Part shown: positions 26,075-33,957 of the stretch, one piece after another | How the letters are laid out: every line of letters starts with the position of its first letter | How positions within the stretch are numbered: the first letter of the stretch is position 1 | NCBI RefSeq assembly: GCF_042683565.1 | Contig: NZ_JBHUJW010000012.1 | Coordinates: 1-64,000 of the forward strand | Length of the DNA stretch: 64,000 bases | Origin: Brevibacillus sp042683565 | GTDB lineage: Bacteria; Bacillota; Bacilli; Brevibacillales; Brevibacillaceae | Reading direction: 5' to 3' | The notes under the pieces: generated by a model | Databases searched by the model: none | Told to the model about the DNA's origin: nothing | Seen by the model: only the letters and a program-made list of their open reading frames with translations | Translations under genes and position numbers: made by a program

Positions 26075-26872
26075 TCAGGACAGCAGGAAGCGGTCTTCGC
26101 TGAAGCTCTCGCCGCCACGCGCCGTTTCAAAGGCACGGAGCAAATCTTGCGGCTTCATCGTACGCTTTTTCTCATCCGGAATATCGAGGATGATGCCGCC
26201 ATCGTGCATCATGATCAGGCGGTTCCCCATGTTCAGGGCCTGCTCCATGTTGTGCGTTACCATGATGGTCGTCAGGTTGTGGCGCTGCACGATTTTCTCC
26301 GTCAGCTCCACAATCAGCTGCGCCCGTTTCGGGTCGAGCGCCGCCGTATGCTCGTCGAGAAGCAGAATCTTCGGCTCCGTGAAAGTCGCCATCAGGAGGC
26401 TGAGCGCCTGGCGTTGACCGCCGGAGAGGAAGCCGACTTTTGTCTTCAGGCGGTTCTCCAGCCCTTGGTCCAGTTGTTTCAACTGCTCGCGGAACAGCTC
26501 CCGCTTGTGGTTGTTGACCCCGAATGCGAGCGAGCGGCGCTGCCCTCTCGCCAACGCGATTGCCAGGTTTTCCTCGATCGTCATGTTCGGCGCCGTACCC
26601 GCCATCGGGTCCTGGAACACGCGGCCGATCAGGCTGGCGCGCTGATGTTCGCCCATCCGGGTCACATCTTTCCCGTCGATGGTAATCGTGCCCACGTCCG
26701 GCAACAAGCCGCCGGAGATGATGTTCATCATCGTGGACTTTCCGGCGCCGTTGCTGCCGATCACCGTGATGAAATCTCCCGGCTTGACGTGCAGATTCAC
26801 ATTGCGCAAGGCGATCTTTTCGTTGACCGTCCCTGCGTTGAACACTTTATTCACACCTGAAATTTTAAGCAT
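26075..26872 (-). CDS. ABC transporter ATP-binding protein
   Basis: A 265-residue ATPase: Walker A GSNGAGKST at about 39, Q-loop VFQDP, signature LSGGQRQALSL and Walker B ILLLDEHTAALDP. The His replacing Pro in 'DEHTAALDP' is typical of the group that pairs with TrpX/YtrF-like receptors. The ATG at 26872 lies inside the 3' end of the permease gene (8-base overlap), so the two are translationally coupled. Third gene of the receptor-permease-ATPase operon. Confidence 0.92.
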   Translation of the reverse strand: MLKISGVNKVFNAGTVNEKIALRNVNLHVKPGDFITVIGSNGAGKSTMMNIISGGLLPDVGTITIDGKDVTRMGEHQRASLIGRVFQDPMAGTAPNMTIEENLAIALARGQRRSLAFGVNNHKRELFREQLKQLDQGLENRLKTKVGFLSGGQRQALSLLMATFTEPKILLLDEHTAALDPKRAQLIVELTEKIVQRHNLTTIMVTHNMEQALNMGNRLIMMHDGGIILDIPDEKKRTMKPQDLLRAFETARGGESFSEDRFLLS

Positions 26873-27797
26873 CGCTGCTGCCTCCCTTCGCTGCGCGTCC
26901 CGGCTGTTTTTTCCAAATGCCCTTGGCAATAGTCGGAACAGTCAGGGCGACAATGACGATCAGGGCCGTAATCAGCTTCATGTCGGACGGGTTAAGTCCA
27001 GCCTGCAGGGCGAGCGCGATGACCAGACGATATACAATCGATCCGAGCACGACGGCGAGCGTCGCCCGGAAAATGGAGGAGCTGCCGAACAATACTTCCC
27101 CGACAATAACAGAAGCAAGACCGATCACAATCATCCCGATCCCCATGCCGACGTCCGCGAAGCCCTGATACTGGGCGACCCATGCCCCGGAGACAGCGAC
27201 CAGCCCGTTGGACAAAGCCAGGCCGATAATCGTAGTCGTATCCGTGTTGACCCCGAAGCTGCGGATCATTTTCGGATTATCCCCGGTTGCACGCAGATCC
27301 AATCCCAGGTCAGTATGCAGGAACCAGTCGATCACCAGTTTGAGCACTAATACGCCTGCCAGGAACACTACAGACACACCGGTCAAAATCGTCAGACCGC
27401 CTATCGTCAAGTTGGGAATGCTCAAATCCTTGACGTAGGTGAACAGCGTATCTTCGCGCAGCAGCGGCAAGTTGGCCTTGCCCATGATGCGCAGGTTGAT
27501 CGAGTAGAGCCCAATCATGGTAAGAATCCCGGCCAAAAGGGCGTTCACTTTTCCTTTGGTGTGCAGGACGCCGGTAAAGGCTCCTGCTACCGCGCCGACC
27601 AGAAAAGCCAGCAAGGTAGCCAGATACGGATTGGTCCCATCAATGATAAACTTCGCTGCGATCGCGCCCCCAAGGGCAAAGCTGCCGTCGACGGTCAGAT
27701 CGGGTACGTTCAGAATGCGAAAGGTCAAATAGACGCCCAGGGCCAATATTCCGAACAAAAGTCCCTGCTCGATTGCCCCCATTATTGCCAGATTCAT
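26865..27797 (-). CDS. ABC transporter permease (branched-chain/TrpY type)
   Basis: A 310-residue membrane protein with about eight to nine transmembrane segments, related to the LivH/BPD_transp_2 family. Typical stretches are GVYLTFRILNVPDLTVDGSF and GDNPKMIRSFGVN (the cytosolic loop that meets the ATPase). AGGAGG lies nine bases before the ATG. With the receptor upstream and ATPase downstream it forms a complete importer. Confidence 0.9.
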   Translation of the reverse strand: MNLAIMGAIEQGLLFGILALGVYLTFRILNVPDLTVDGSFALGGAIAAKFIIDGTNPYLATLLAFLVGAVAGAFTGVLHTKGKVNALLAGILTMIGLYSINLRIMGKANLPLLREDTLFTYVKDLSIPNLTIGGLTILTGVSVVFLAGVLVLKLVIDWFLHTDLGLDLRATGDNPKMIRSFGVNTDTTTIIGLALSNGLVAVSGAWVAQYQGFADVGMGIGMIVIGLASVIVGEVLFGSSSIFRATLAVVLGSIVYRLVIALALQAGLNPSDMKLITALIVIVALTVPTIAKGIWKKQPGRAAKGGSSDA

Positions 27798-27825
27798 AGA
27801 AGAAGTCCTCCTGTTACTGCATGTA

Positions 27826-28866
27826 TTACTCTACCACTTCTCCTGCGCGGTCGAGCATCGACTGCGGAATGGTCACTCCCATTTTCTCCGCTGCTTTCTT
27901 GTTCAATACTAGCTTCATGTCAGCTTGCGTCTCGACAGGCATGTCGCCCGGCTTCGCTTCGCCACTCAAGATTTTCACAGCCATGTCGGCAGTTTGCTCG
28001 CCCAGCTTGGTGTAGTCGATGCCGTATGTCGCGATGGCGCCGCTCTTCACGGAGTTTTCCTCACCGGCGATGACCGGAATTTTTTGCGCTTCGGCTACGC
28101 CGAGTACCGCTGCGATCGAGGAAACGACCATGTTGTCGGTCGGGATGTAGTACGCATCGACTTTGCCTACCATGGATTCAGCCGCTTGCTTCACTTCGGT
28201 TGCGCTCGTAATCGCCGCTTCCTGGATGGTCAGGCCCAGCTTGTCAGCGACAGCTTTGGCTGCATCCACTTGCACTTTGGAATTCACTTCGCCGGAGCTG
28301 TAAATGATTCCCACTGTTTTCGCATCCGCCTTCAATTCCTTGACGAGCTTCAACTGTTCTTCGACCGGGTTCATGTCGGATGTTCCGGTTACGTTGCCTT
28401 CCGGTTTTTCCATCGATTTGACCAGTCCCGCTTCCACCGGGTCGGTGACAGCCGTAAACAGAACCGGAATTTCCTTGCTCGTCTGCGCTTCCGCCTGGGC
28501 CGTCGGCGTTGCGATCGCCAGTACGAGGTCTACTTTGTCAGCCTCGAACTTCTGGGCGATGGAAATGGCCGTATCCATGCTGCCTTGTGCAGATTTCGTA
28601 TCGATTTTGATTTGCTTGCCGTCTTCGTAGCCTTTTTTCGCCAATTCCGCAATGAAGCCTTCACGCGCAGCGTCCAGGGCTGGATGCTCCACGAACTGGG
28701 CGATGCCAATGGTCAGTTGCTTGTCAGCCGCAGGTGCTGCTGTCGATGGCTGGCCTTGGTCGTTGGCCGGAGTAGCGCTTTGCTGTCCACACGCGGTGAC
28801 GGATAAAAGCAACAAAGGAAATAAAAAAGTCTGAATCATTTTCATTGTTTTTTTTTGCTTGAACAT
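27826..28866 (-). CDS. ABC transporter substrate-binding lipoprotein, copy 1
   Basis: A 346-residue receptor of the PF04392 (ABC_sub_bind/TrpX) family. The lipobox VTAC gives a lipidated Cys near residue 27 after a hydrophobic leader. Conserved segments are IGIAQFVEHPALDAAREGF, VLAIATPTAQ, PVLFTAVTDPVEAGLV, NVTGTSDMNP and AIATYGIDYTKLGEQTA. Family members bind tryptophan, other amino acids or small aromatic compounds; the ligand here is not shown. The ATG at 28866 follows GAGGGGG by 12 bases. Confidence 0.9.
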   Translation of the reverse strand: MFKQKKTMKMIQTFLFPLLLLSVTACGQQSATPANDQGQPSTAAPAADKQLTIGIAQFVEHPALDAAREGFIAELAKKGYEDGKQIKIDTKSAQGSMDTAISIAQKFEADKVDLVLAIATPTAQAEAQTSKEIPVLFTAVTDPVEAGLVKSMEKPEGNVTGTSDMNPVEEQLKLVKELKADAKTVGIIYSSGEVNSKVQVDAAKAVADKLGLTIQEAAITSATEVKQAAESMVGKVDAYYIPTDNMVVSSIAAVLGVAEAQKIPVIAGEENSVKSGAIATYGIDYTKLGEQTADMAVKILSGEAKPGDMPVETQADMKLVLNKKAAEKMGVTIPQSMLDRAGEVVE

Positions 28867-28930
28867 GTGCGAAATAACCCCCTCAAAAATTTTTTCTAAT
28901 TTTAACACGAGTGAAATAAATTTTAAAGTA

Positions 28931-28955
28931 GAAAAAGAGAGCTTGAAGCTCCCTT
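28931..28955 (-). terminator. terminator between the two receptor genes
   Basis: GGGAGCTTCAAGCTCTC folds as a hairpin on the minus strand and is followed by TTTTTC. It separates copy 2 from the copy 1 operon. Confidence 0.75.
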
Positions 28956-29966
28956 TTACTTGATGATTTCTTTCGCCTGCTGTTTGAGCTCATCGGATAT
29001 GGTCAAGCCAAACTTTGCGGCTGCCGTTTCATTGATGTACAGCTCGGCCTGCCTGGAAATTTCCACTGGCATATCCGCCGGCGATTGACCTTTCAGAACG
29101 CGCGCAGCCATTTCGCCCGTCTGTTTTCCCATGCCGTAGTAATCGATTCCGTAAGTAGCGATGGCTCCCCGTTTGACGGTGTCCGTATCGGAAGCAAAAA
29201 CCGGAATCTTGCTCTGCTCGGCGGCACCCAGCACGGCTTCAAAGGAAGAGACGACCGTGTTGTCGATCGGGATGAACAGGGCGTCGGTCTTCGCCGTCAA
29301 TCCCGTCGCTGCCAGCTGCACTTCGGACAGCTGCGAGATGCCTGCTTTGACGATTTCCACGCCTTCCTTGCTCGCTGCCTCTTCCAGATCCTTCACCTGC
29401 ACCTCGGAGTTGACTTCGGAGGTCGTGTAGATCACGCCCAGCTTTTTTAAGTCAGGCAGGAATTTTTTAATCAATTGCAATTGTTGTTCCATGGATACTT
29501 TATCGGATGTACCCGTCACGTTGCCGCCTGGTTTTTCCAGATTGCTGACCAGCTGTGCCGACAGTGGATCTGTCACGGCACTGAATACGACGGGCTTGTC
29601 AGTAATCGCCTTGGCTGCTGCCTGTGCGGACGGCGTAGCGATGGCTACGACCAGGTCCTTTTGGTCACCAGCGTATTTTTGCGCGATGGAAACGGTATTG
29701 TTCATGTCGCCGTGGGCATTCTGATAGTCTACTTCGAGGTTCTTGCCTTCTTCAAAGCCGGAAGCCTTCAGTCCATCCAAAATCCCTTGGTGAATGGCGT
29801 CCAATGCCGGATGCTCCACAAATTGCGTCAACCCGAGCTTCACGATTTGCTTTTGCTCTGCGGGTTTTGCCGCGGTTGCCTCCGTCTTTCCATCTGTCTG
29901 ATTGCCGCATGCGGCCAAAGAAAATGCCAGCAATGCGGTCAGTCCCATACTGACTGCTCGTCTCAT
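28956..29966 (-). CDS. ABC transporter substrate-binding lipoprotein, copy 2
   Basis: A 336-residue paralogue of the neighbouring receptor. The lipobox LAAC gives Cys near residue 20. Parallel conserved segments are LGLTQFVEHPALDAIHQGI, AIATPSAQAAAK, PVVFSAVTDPLSAQLV, NVTGTSDKVSM and AIATYGIDYYGMGKQT. The ATG at 29966 follows GAGGAGG, and the open frame upstream is leader. It has its own promoter and terminator, so it may be expressed separately and share the single permease/ATPase. Confidence 0.9.
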   Translation of the reverse strand: MRRAVSMGLTALLAFSLAACGNQTDGKTEATAAKPAEQKQIVKLGLTQFVEHPALDAIHQGILDGLKASGFEEGKNLEVDYQNAHGDMNNTVSIAQKYAGDQKDLVVAIATPSAQAAAKAITDKPVVFSAVTDPLSAQLVSNLEKPGGNVTGTSDKVSMEQQLQLIKKFLPDLKKLGVIYTTSEVNSEVQVKDLEEAASKEGVEIVKAGISQLSEVQLAATGLTAKTDALFIPIDNTVVSSFEAVLGAAEQSKIPVFASDTDTVKRGAIATYGIDYYGMGKQTGEMAARVLKGQSPADMPVEISRQAELYINETAAAKFGLTISDELKQQAKEIIK

Positions 29967-30038
29967 CTCAACTTCCTCCTCTAGGCTCTGCTTTGCTACC
30001 TGCTTCTCATCTGCAAGCTGACTTGTCAACTTTGAATC

Positions 30039-30066
30039 ATTATAGCACATGTTAGCTGGTTGAACA
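30039..30066 (-). promoter_or_regulatory. promoter for receptor copy 2
   Basis: On the minus strand TGC-TATAAT (extended -10) at 30044-30039 with a weak -35 TGTTCA 16 bases upstream. Confidence 0.6.
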
Positions 30067-30194
30067 GGTTTTTTCATAACATTTTTGAGTGCTTTCATTT
30101 GTAGAAAATGCAGATTTTTCTTGCAATTTCACACAAGCTTCACTTCATATATGATTTGCGTGTATATAATCAGCATACAAAAAAGCGATGGACC

Positions 30195-31514
30195 CTACTT
30201 GGCATCCACCACTTCCTCCTCTGTTTGCCGTTTCTTTACGCTGACTCGGGTAATGCGGTAATGGTCGACCTCTTCGACGGTGAACAGGTAATTGCCGTGC
30301 TGAACGGAGTCGCCCACGCGCGGGGAATGGTCGAATTGCATGTAAATCCATCCGGCAAGCGTGTCTACTTCGCTGGATTCCAGGTCGATGTCGAGGTAGT
30401 CGCTGACTTCTTCCAGCAGCATGCGGCCGTCGAAGGAAAGCGTGTTGTCCTTGCGCTCGATCTCGGGACGCTCGTCGTCGAATTCGTCCTGGATGTCGCC
30501 GACGATCTCTTCCATGATGTCCTCCAATGTGACGAGCCCCGCCGTCCCGCCGTATTCGTCGATGATGATCGCAAGCTGACCGCGTTGTTTCTGCAGCATG
30601 GTCAACAGGCGGCTGATGGAGATCGTCTCCGGCACCGTCAGCACCGGGCGCATCAGCGTCTGCAGGTCGCGCTGCTCGCCTTCCAAAAGCCCTGTCAGCA
30701 TGTCCTTGATGTGCAGGCTCCCCACCACGTGGTCCTTGTCCCCGTCCACGACGGGATAGCGCGTGAACCGGCCGTTTTGCACGAGCCTGACGTTTTCCTC
30801 GAACGGGTCGCGGATGTTCAGCACGAACATGTCTGTGCGCGGGACCATGATCTCCCGCGCCATTGTCTCGGAGAAGTCAAAAATGTTGTCCACCAGCATC
30901 ATTTCCGTATTGTCGATCAGGCCGCTCTTGTGGCTCTCGTTGACGAGGATGCGGATTTCTTCCTCGGTGTGTACCTCCTGATGCGGCTCCATGGAAATGT
31001 GAAACAGGGCCAGAAAGCGTGCCGCCGACCAGTTCAGCAAGGCGATGAACGGATACATTATTTTGTGAAACCACATGATCGGTTTGGCGACAGTCAGCAC
31101 GATCATCTCCGTCCGCTGAATCGCCAGCGTCTTCGGTGCCAGTTCCCCCATTACGATATGCAAAAAGGTAATGACCGAAAAAGCGATGATAAAGGAAATG
31201 CTGCTGGACACGGTCTCATTCAGGCCGAAGTAACGGAAAACCGGGTGCAATAGCTGCGCGACAGCCGGCTCCCCCAGCCAGCCCAAACCAAGAGAGGCGA
31301 GGGTAATCCCCAGCTGGCACGCCGACAGGTACGCGTCGAGATTGTGCAACAGCTTTTCCACGTTCTTTGCCCTGCCGTTCCCTTCCGCCACCAATTGGGC
31401 GATGCGCGATTCCCGCACTTTTACGACCGAGAATTCCGTCGCTACGAAAAAACCGTTGAAGAACACAAGGAGCACGACCATCCCCAAGTTGAACCAGGTC
31501 CACGCCAACGCCAT
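30195..31514 (-). CDS. CNNM/CBS/CorC_HlyC membrane protein, copy 2
   Basis: A 439-residue paralogue of the protein at 8338-9702 with the same order: CNNM membrane domain (VFFNGFFVATEFSVVKVRESR), two CBS domains (REIMVPRTDMFVL; IDEYGGTAGLVTLEDIMEEIVGDI) and CorC_HlyC domain. It probably acts in divalent cation efflux or membrane metal homeostasis. The ATG at 31514 follows AAGGAGG; the much longer upstream open frame is not coding. It diverges from the XPB helicase gene. Confidence 0.9.
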   Translation of the reverse strand: MALAWTWFNLGMVVLLVFFNGFFVATEFSVVKVRESRIAQLVAEGNGRAKNVEKLLHNLDAYLSACQLGITLASLGLGWLGEPAVAQLLHPVFRYFGLNETVSSSISFIIAFSVITFLHIVMGELAPKTLAIQRTEMIVLTVAKPIMWFHKIMYPFIALLNWSAARFLALFHISMEPHQEVHTEEEIRILVNESHKSGLIDNTEMMLVDNIFDFSETMAREIMVPRTDMFVLNIRDPFEENVRLVQNGRFTRYPVVDGDKDHVVGSLHIKDMLTGLLEGEQRDLQTLMRPVLTVPETISISRLLTMLQKQRGQLAIIIDEYGGTAGLVTLEDIMEEIVGDIQDEFDDERPEIERKDNTLSFDGRMLLEEVSDYLDIDLESSEVDTLAGWIYMQFDHSPRVGDSVQHGNYLFTVEEVDHYRITRVSVKKRQTEEEVVDAK

Positions 31515-31655
31515 GATCCTCCTTCCCTCGCGTCCGTACTTTGGGATATTGTTTCCCACCCCGGGATAAATGTTACCTGTCTGTTTTTCTTTCTTTTCCA
31601 GATTGTGATACCATGGTTCTGAATGTATATGTACATGGCTAATGAGGTGAGTCAC

Positions 31656-33335
31656 TTGTCTTACCGTCCAGATTTGCCCATGATTGTGCAAAGTGACCGA
31701 ACAATCCTGCTGGAGACGCAGCATCCGCTGTTTACGGAGGCGAGACAAGCCCTCCACAGCTTTGCCGAGCTGCTGAAAAGCCCCGAATACATGCACACGT
31801 ACCGGATCACTCCCCTGTCGCTGTGGAATGCAGCCTCTGCGGGAATGACCTGCGAGCAAGTATTGGAGACGCTGGCCTCGTACAGTAAATACGGCGTTCC
31901 GCCCACGATCGTCCGGGAAATCGAAGAAACGATGTGCCGTTACGGGCGCATCCGGCTGGAAAAGTCAGGGGACGAGCTGCTGTTGACATGCGATGATAAA
32001 TGCTTGCTGGCGGAGCTGACCGGGTACAAATCCATCGCAGCCCTGCTGGAGCCGTGCACGCGCGAAGATGGCAAGGTAATCAAGCCGTACGCCCGCGGGC
32101 TGATCAAGCAGGAGTTGATTCGCCTCGGTTATCCTGTCCAGGATCTCGCAGGCTACACGACCGGCGAAAGCTGTCCCGTCAGCTGGCGGGAAAACACGGC
32201 TTCCGGCCGCCCGTTTGCTTTGCGGCCGTATCAGGAGGAGGCCATCGACGCCTTCTACTCCAACGGAGCGGTCACCGGAGGGAGCGGCGTGCTTGTCCTG
32301 CCCTGCGGTGCCGGGAAGACCGTCATCGGCCTTGGCGCGATTTGCCAGCTGCAGACGGCGACCTTGATTCTGACGACCAACACGACCTCCGTGCGCCAGT
32401 GGATTTCCGAGCTGTTGGACAAAACCGGGCTGGACCCTGCCCTGGTCGGGGAATACACCGGTGATCGCAAGGAAGTCAAGCCTATCACTGTGGCAACTTA
32501 CCAAATTTTGACATACCGCCCCGGCTCCGAAGATGACTTTCCTCACATGAAACTCTTTTCAGAGCGCGAATGGGGGCTTATTATTTACGATGAGGTTCAT
32601 TTGCTTCCAGCTCCTGTCTTTCGCGTCACCTCCGGCATTCAGGCTACGCGGCGACTGGGGTTGACGGCTACGCTCGTGCGCGAAGACGGACGGGAGGAAG
32701 ACGTCTTTACCCTGATCGGCCCGAAAAAATACGAAGTTTCCTGGAAAGCCATGGAGGAGCAGGGCTGGATTGCTGAGGCGCATTGTCGGGAAATACGCCT
32801 TCCCTTCGAGCCGAAATGGCGGGAGGCCTACGCCCGCGCTGCGACAAGGCAAAAGTTCCGCATCGCGGCCGAAAATCCACGCAAGCTGGAGGTTGTCCGC
32901 TCTTTGCTGGATCAGCACCCGCAGGATCAGGTCCTGATCATCGGCCAATATGTCGATCAGCTCGAACAGATGGCCAAGACACTGCAGCTGCCGCTCATCA
33001 CAGGGAAAGTGCCGGAAAAAGAACGCGAGCGGCTGTATCAACAGTTCAAACAGGGGAAAATCAAGCGCCTCATCGTTTCCAAGGTTGCGAACTTCGCCGT
33101 GGATCTGCCGGACGCCAACGTGGCGATCCAGATCTCGGGAACGTTTGGCTCCCGTCAGGAGGAAGCGCAGCGGCTCGGACGGATTCTGCGTCCGAAGCCA
33201 GGTGATAACAAGGCGCATTTCTATACACTCGTGACACGGGATACGCGCGAGCAGGAGTTTTCTCTCCATCGCCAGCTATTTCTCGTTGAACAAGGCTATC
33301 CATACGACATTATAGAAATGGAAGCGCTGGTCTGA
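31656..33335 (+). CDS. DNA repair helicase XPB (bacterial Rad25-like)
   Basis: A 559-residue superfamily 2 helicase. The N-terminal 200 residues correspond to the bacterial XPB N-domain. Motifs follow: Q-like LRPYQEEAI, Walker A PCGAGKT (about 216-222), DEVH, LTATLVREDGREED (the XPB-specific RED motif) and the C-terminal RecA-like lobe ending with EAQRLGRILRP (motif VI). XPB unwinds or translocates on DNA and is linked to excision repair. The start is taken as TTG 31656, six bases after GAGGTG; upstream ATGs lack a site. Its stop overlaps the next gene's promoter. Confidence 0.88.
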   Translation: MSYRPDLPMIVQSDRTILLETQHPLFTEARQALHSFAELLKSPEYMHTYRITPLSLWNAASAGMTCEQVLETLASYSKYGVPPTIVREIEETMCRYGRIRLEKSGDELLLTCDDKCLLAELTGYKSIAALLEPCTREDGKVIKPYARGLIKQELIRLGYPVQDLAGYTTGESCPVSWRENTASGRPFALRPYQEEAIDAFYSNGAVTGGSGVLVLPCGAGKTVIGLGAICQLQTATLILTTNTTSVRQWISELLDKTGLDPALVGEYTGDRKEVKPITVATYQILTYRPGSEDDFPHMKLFSEREWGLIIYDEVHLLPAPVFRVTSGIQATRRLGLTATLVREDGREEDVFTLIGPKKYEVSWKAMEEQGWIAEAHCREIRLPFEPKWREAYARAATRQKFRIAAENPRKLEVVRSLLDQHPQDQVLIIGQYVDQLEQMAKTLQLPLITGKVPEKERERLYQQFKQGKIKRLIVSKVANFAVDLPDANVAIQISGTFGSRQEEAQRLGRILRPKPGDNKAHFYTLVTRDTREQEFSLHRQLFLVEQGYPYDIIEMEALV

Positions 33336-33358
33336 AACGTTTTATAAATACCAGCGTC
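33333..33358 (+). promoter_or_regulatory. ECF-type promoter, probably autoregulatory
   Basis: TGAAAC (33333-33338) and CGTC (33355-33358) with a 16-base spacer match the sigma-W/sigma-X type ECF consensus. It lies 30 bases before the ECF sigma gene. The -35 includes the stop codon of the XPB gene. Confidence 0.7.
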
Positions 33359-33387
33359 TCATAGAGGGAAGGGAGGCCGGAGATTCA

Positions 33388-33957
33388 ATGCAATCCGACG
33401 CCGAAATCATTCAGCGGATTCTTCAGGGCGACATCGAAGGGTATCGCGACCTCATCCAACGATACCAGCATATGATCTACGTTTTCATCTACAAGATGGT
33501 GAACAATCGCTCCGATGCGGAGGATCTCACGCAGGAAGTATTTGTCAAAGCGTACGAGAAACTGTCCACCTTTCGCGGCGACAGCCAGTTTTCCTCCTGG
33601 CTGCACACGCTCGCCCGAAACAAAAGCATTGATTTCTTGCGTCGCCGGAAGTATCACGACTCAGACGAGCAACTGGCCTTTGTGCCGTCCAATGCGAGAG
33701 ACGAGTCTCCGCAGGAATCGCTCATGAACAAGGAGCAGCGTCGTGAAATTGAAGAAGCATTCGCACTCCTGTCGCATACCTATCGGGAAGTTATCGTGCT
33801 TCGTTGCACGCATGAATATCCGTTTGAAAAAATCGCTTCGCTCCTCGGTATTGCCGAGTCGACCGCCCGCGTCCGCTATTTGCGCGCTCGCCAGGAACTC
33901 GCAAAATTGTTAACCCGCAAGGAAGGGGGGCTCGTACATGAACTGCCAGGCATTTAG
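33388..33957 (+). CDS. ECF RNA polymerase sigma factor
   Basis: A 189-residue group 4 sigma factor. Region 2 includes IYKMVNNRSDAEDLTQEVFVKAYEKLSTFRGDSQFSSWL (residues 30-70) and region 4 includes REVIVLRCTHEYPFEKIASLLGIAESTARVRYLRARQEL (130-170). Regions 1.1 and 3 are absent, as expected. It overlaps the following anti-sigma gene by 20 bases, a usual sign of a sigma/anti-sigma pair. AAGGGAGG precedes the ATG. Which signal it responds to is unknown; the anti-sigma suggests an envelope stress. Confidence 0.93.
   Translation: MQSDAEIIQRILQGDIEGYRDLIQRYQHMIYVFIYKMVNNRSDAEDLTQEVFVKAYEKLSTFRGDSQFSSWLHTLARNKSIDFLRRRKYHDSDEQLAFVPSNARDESPQESLMNKEQRREIEEAFALLSHTYREVIVLRCTHEYPFEKIASLLGIAESTARVRYLRARQELAKLLTRKEGGLVHELPGI

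Noticed and set aside
28867..30100. A T-box leader ahead of the TrpX-like receptors
   Set aside because: No T-box sequence (TGGNACCGCG-like) or specifier stem is visible.
30108..31253. A 381-codon plus-strand frame opposite the CNNM/CBS gene
   Set aside because: Antisense shadow; composition follows the real gene and there is no domain or start site.
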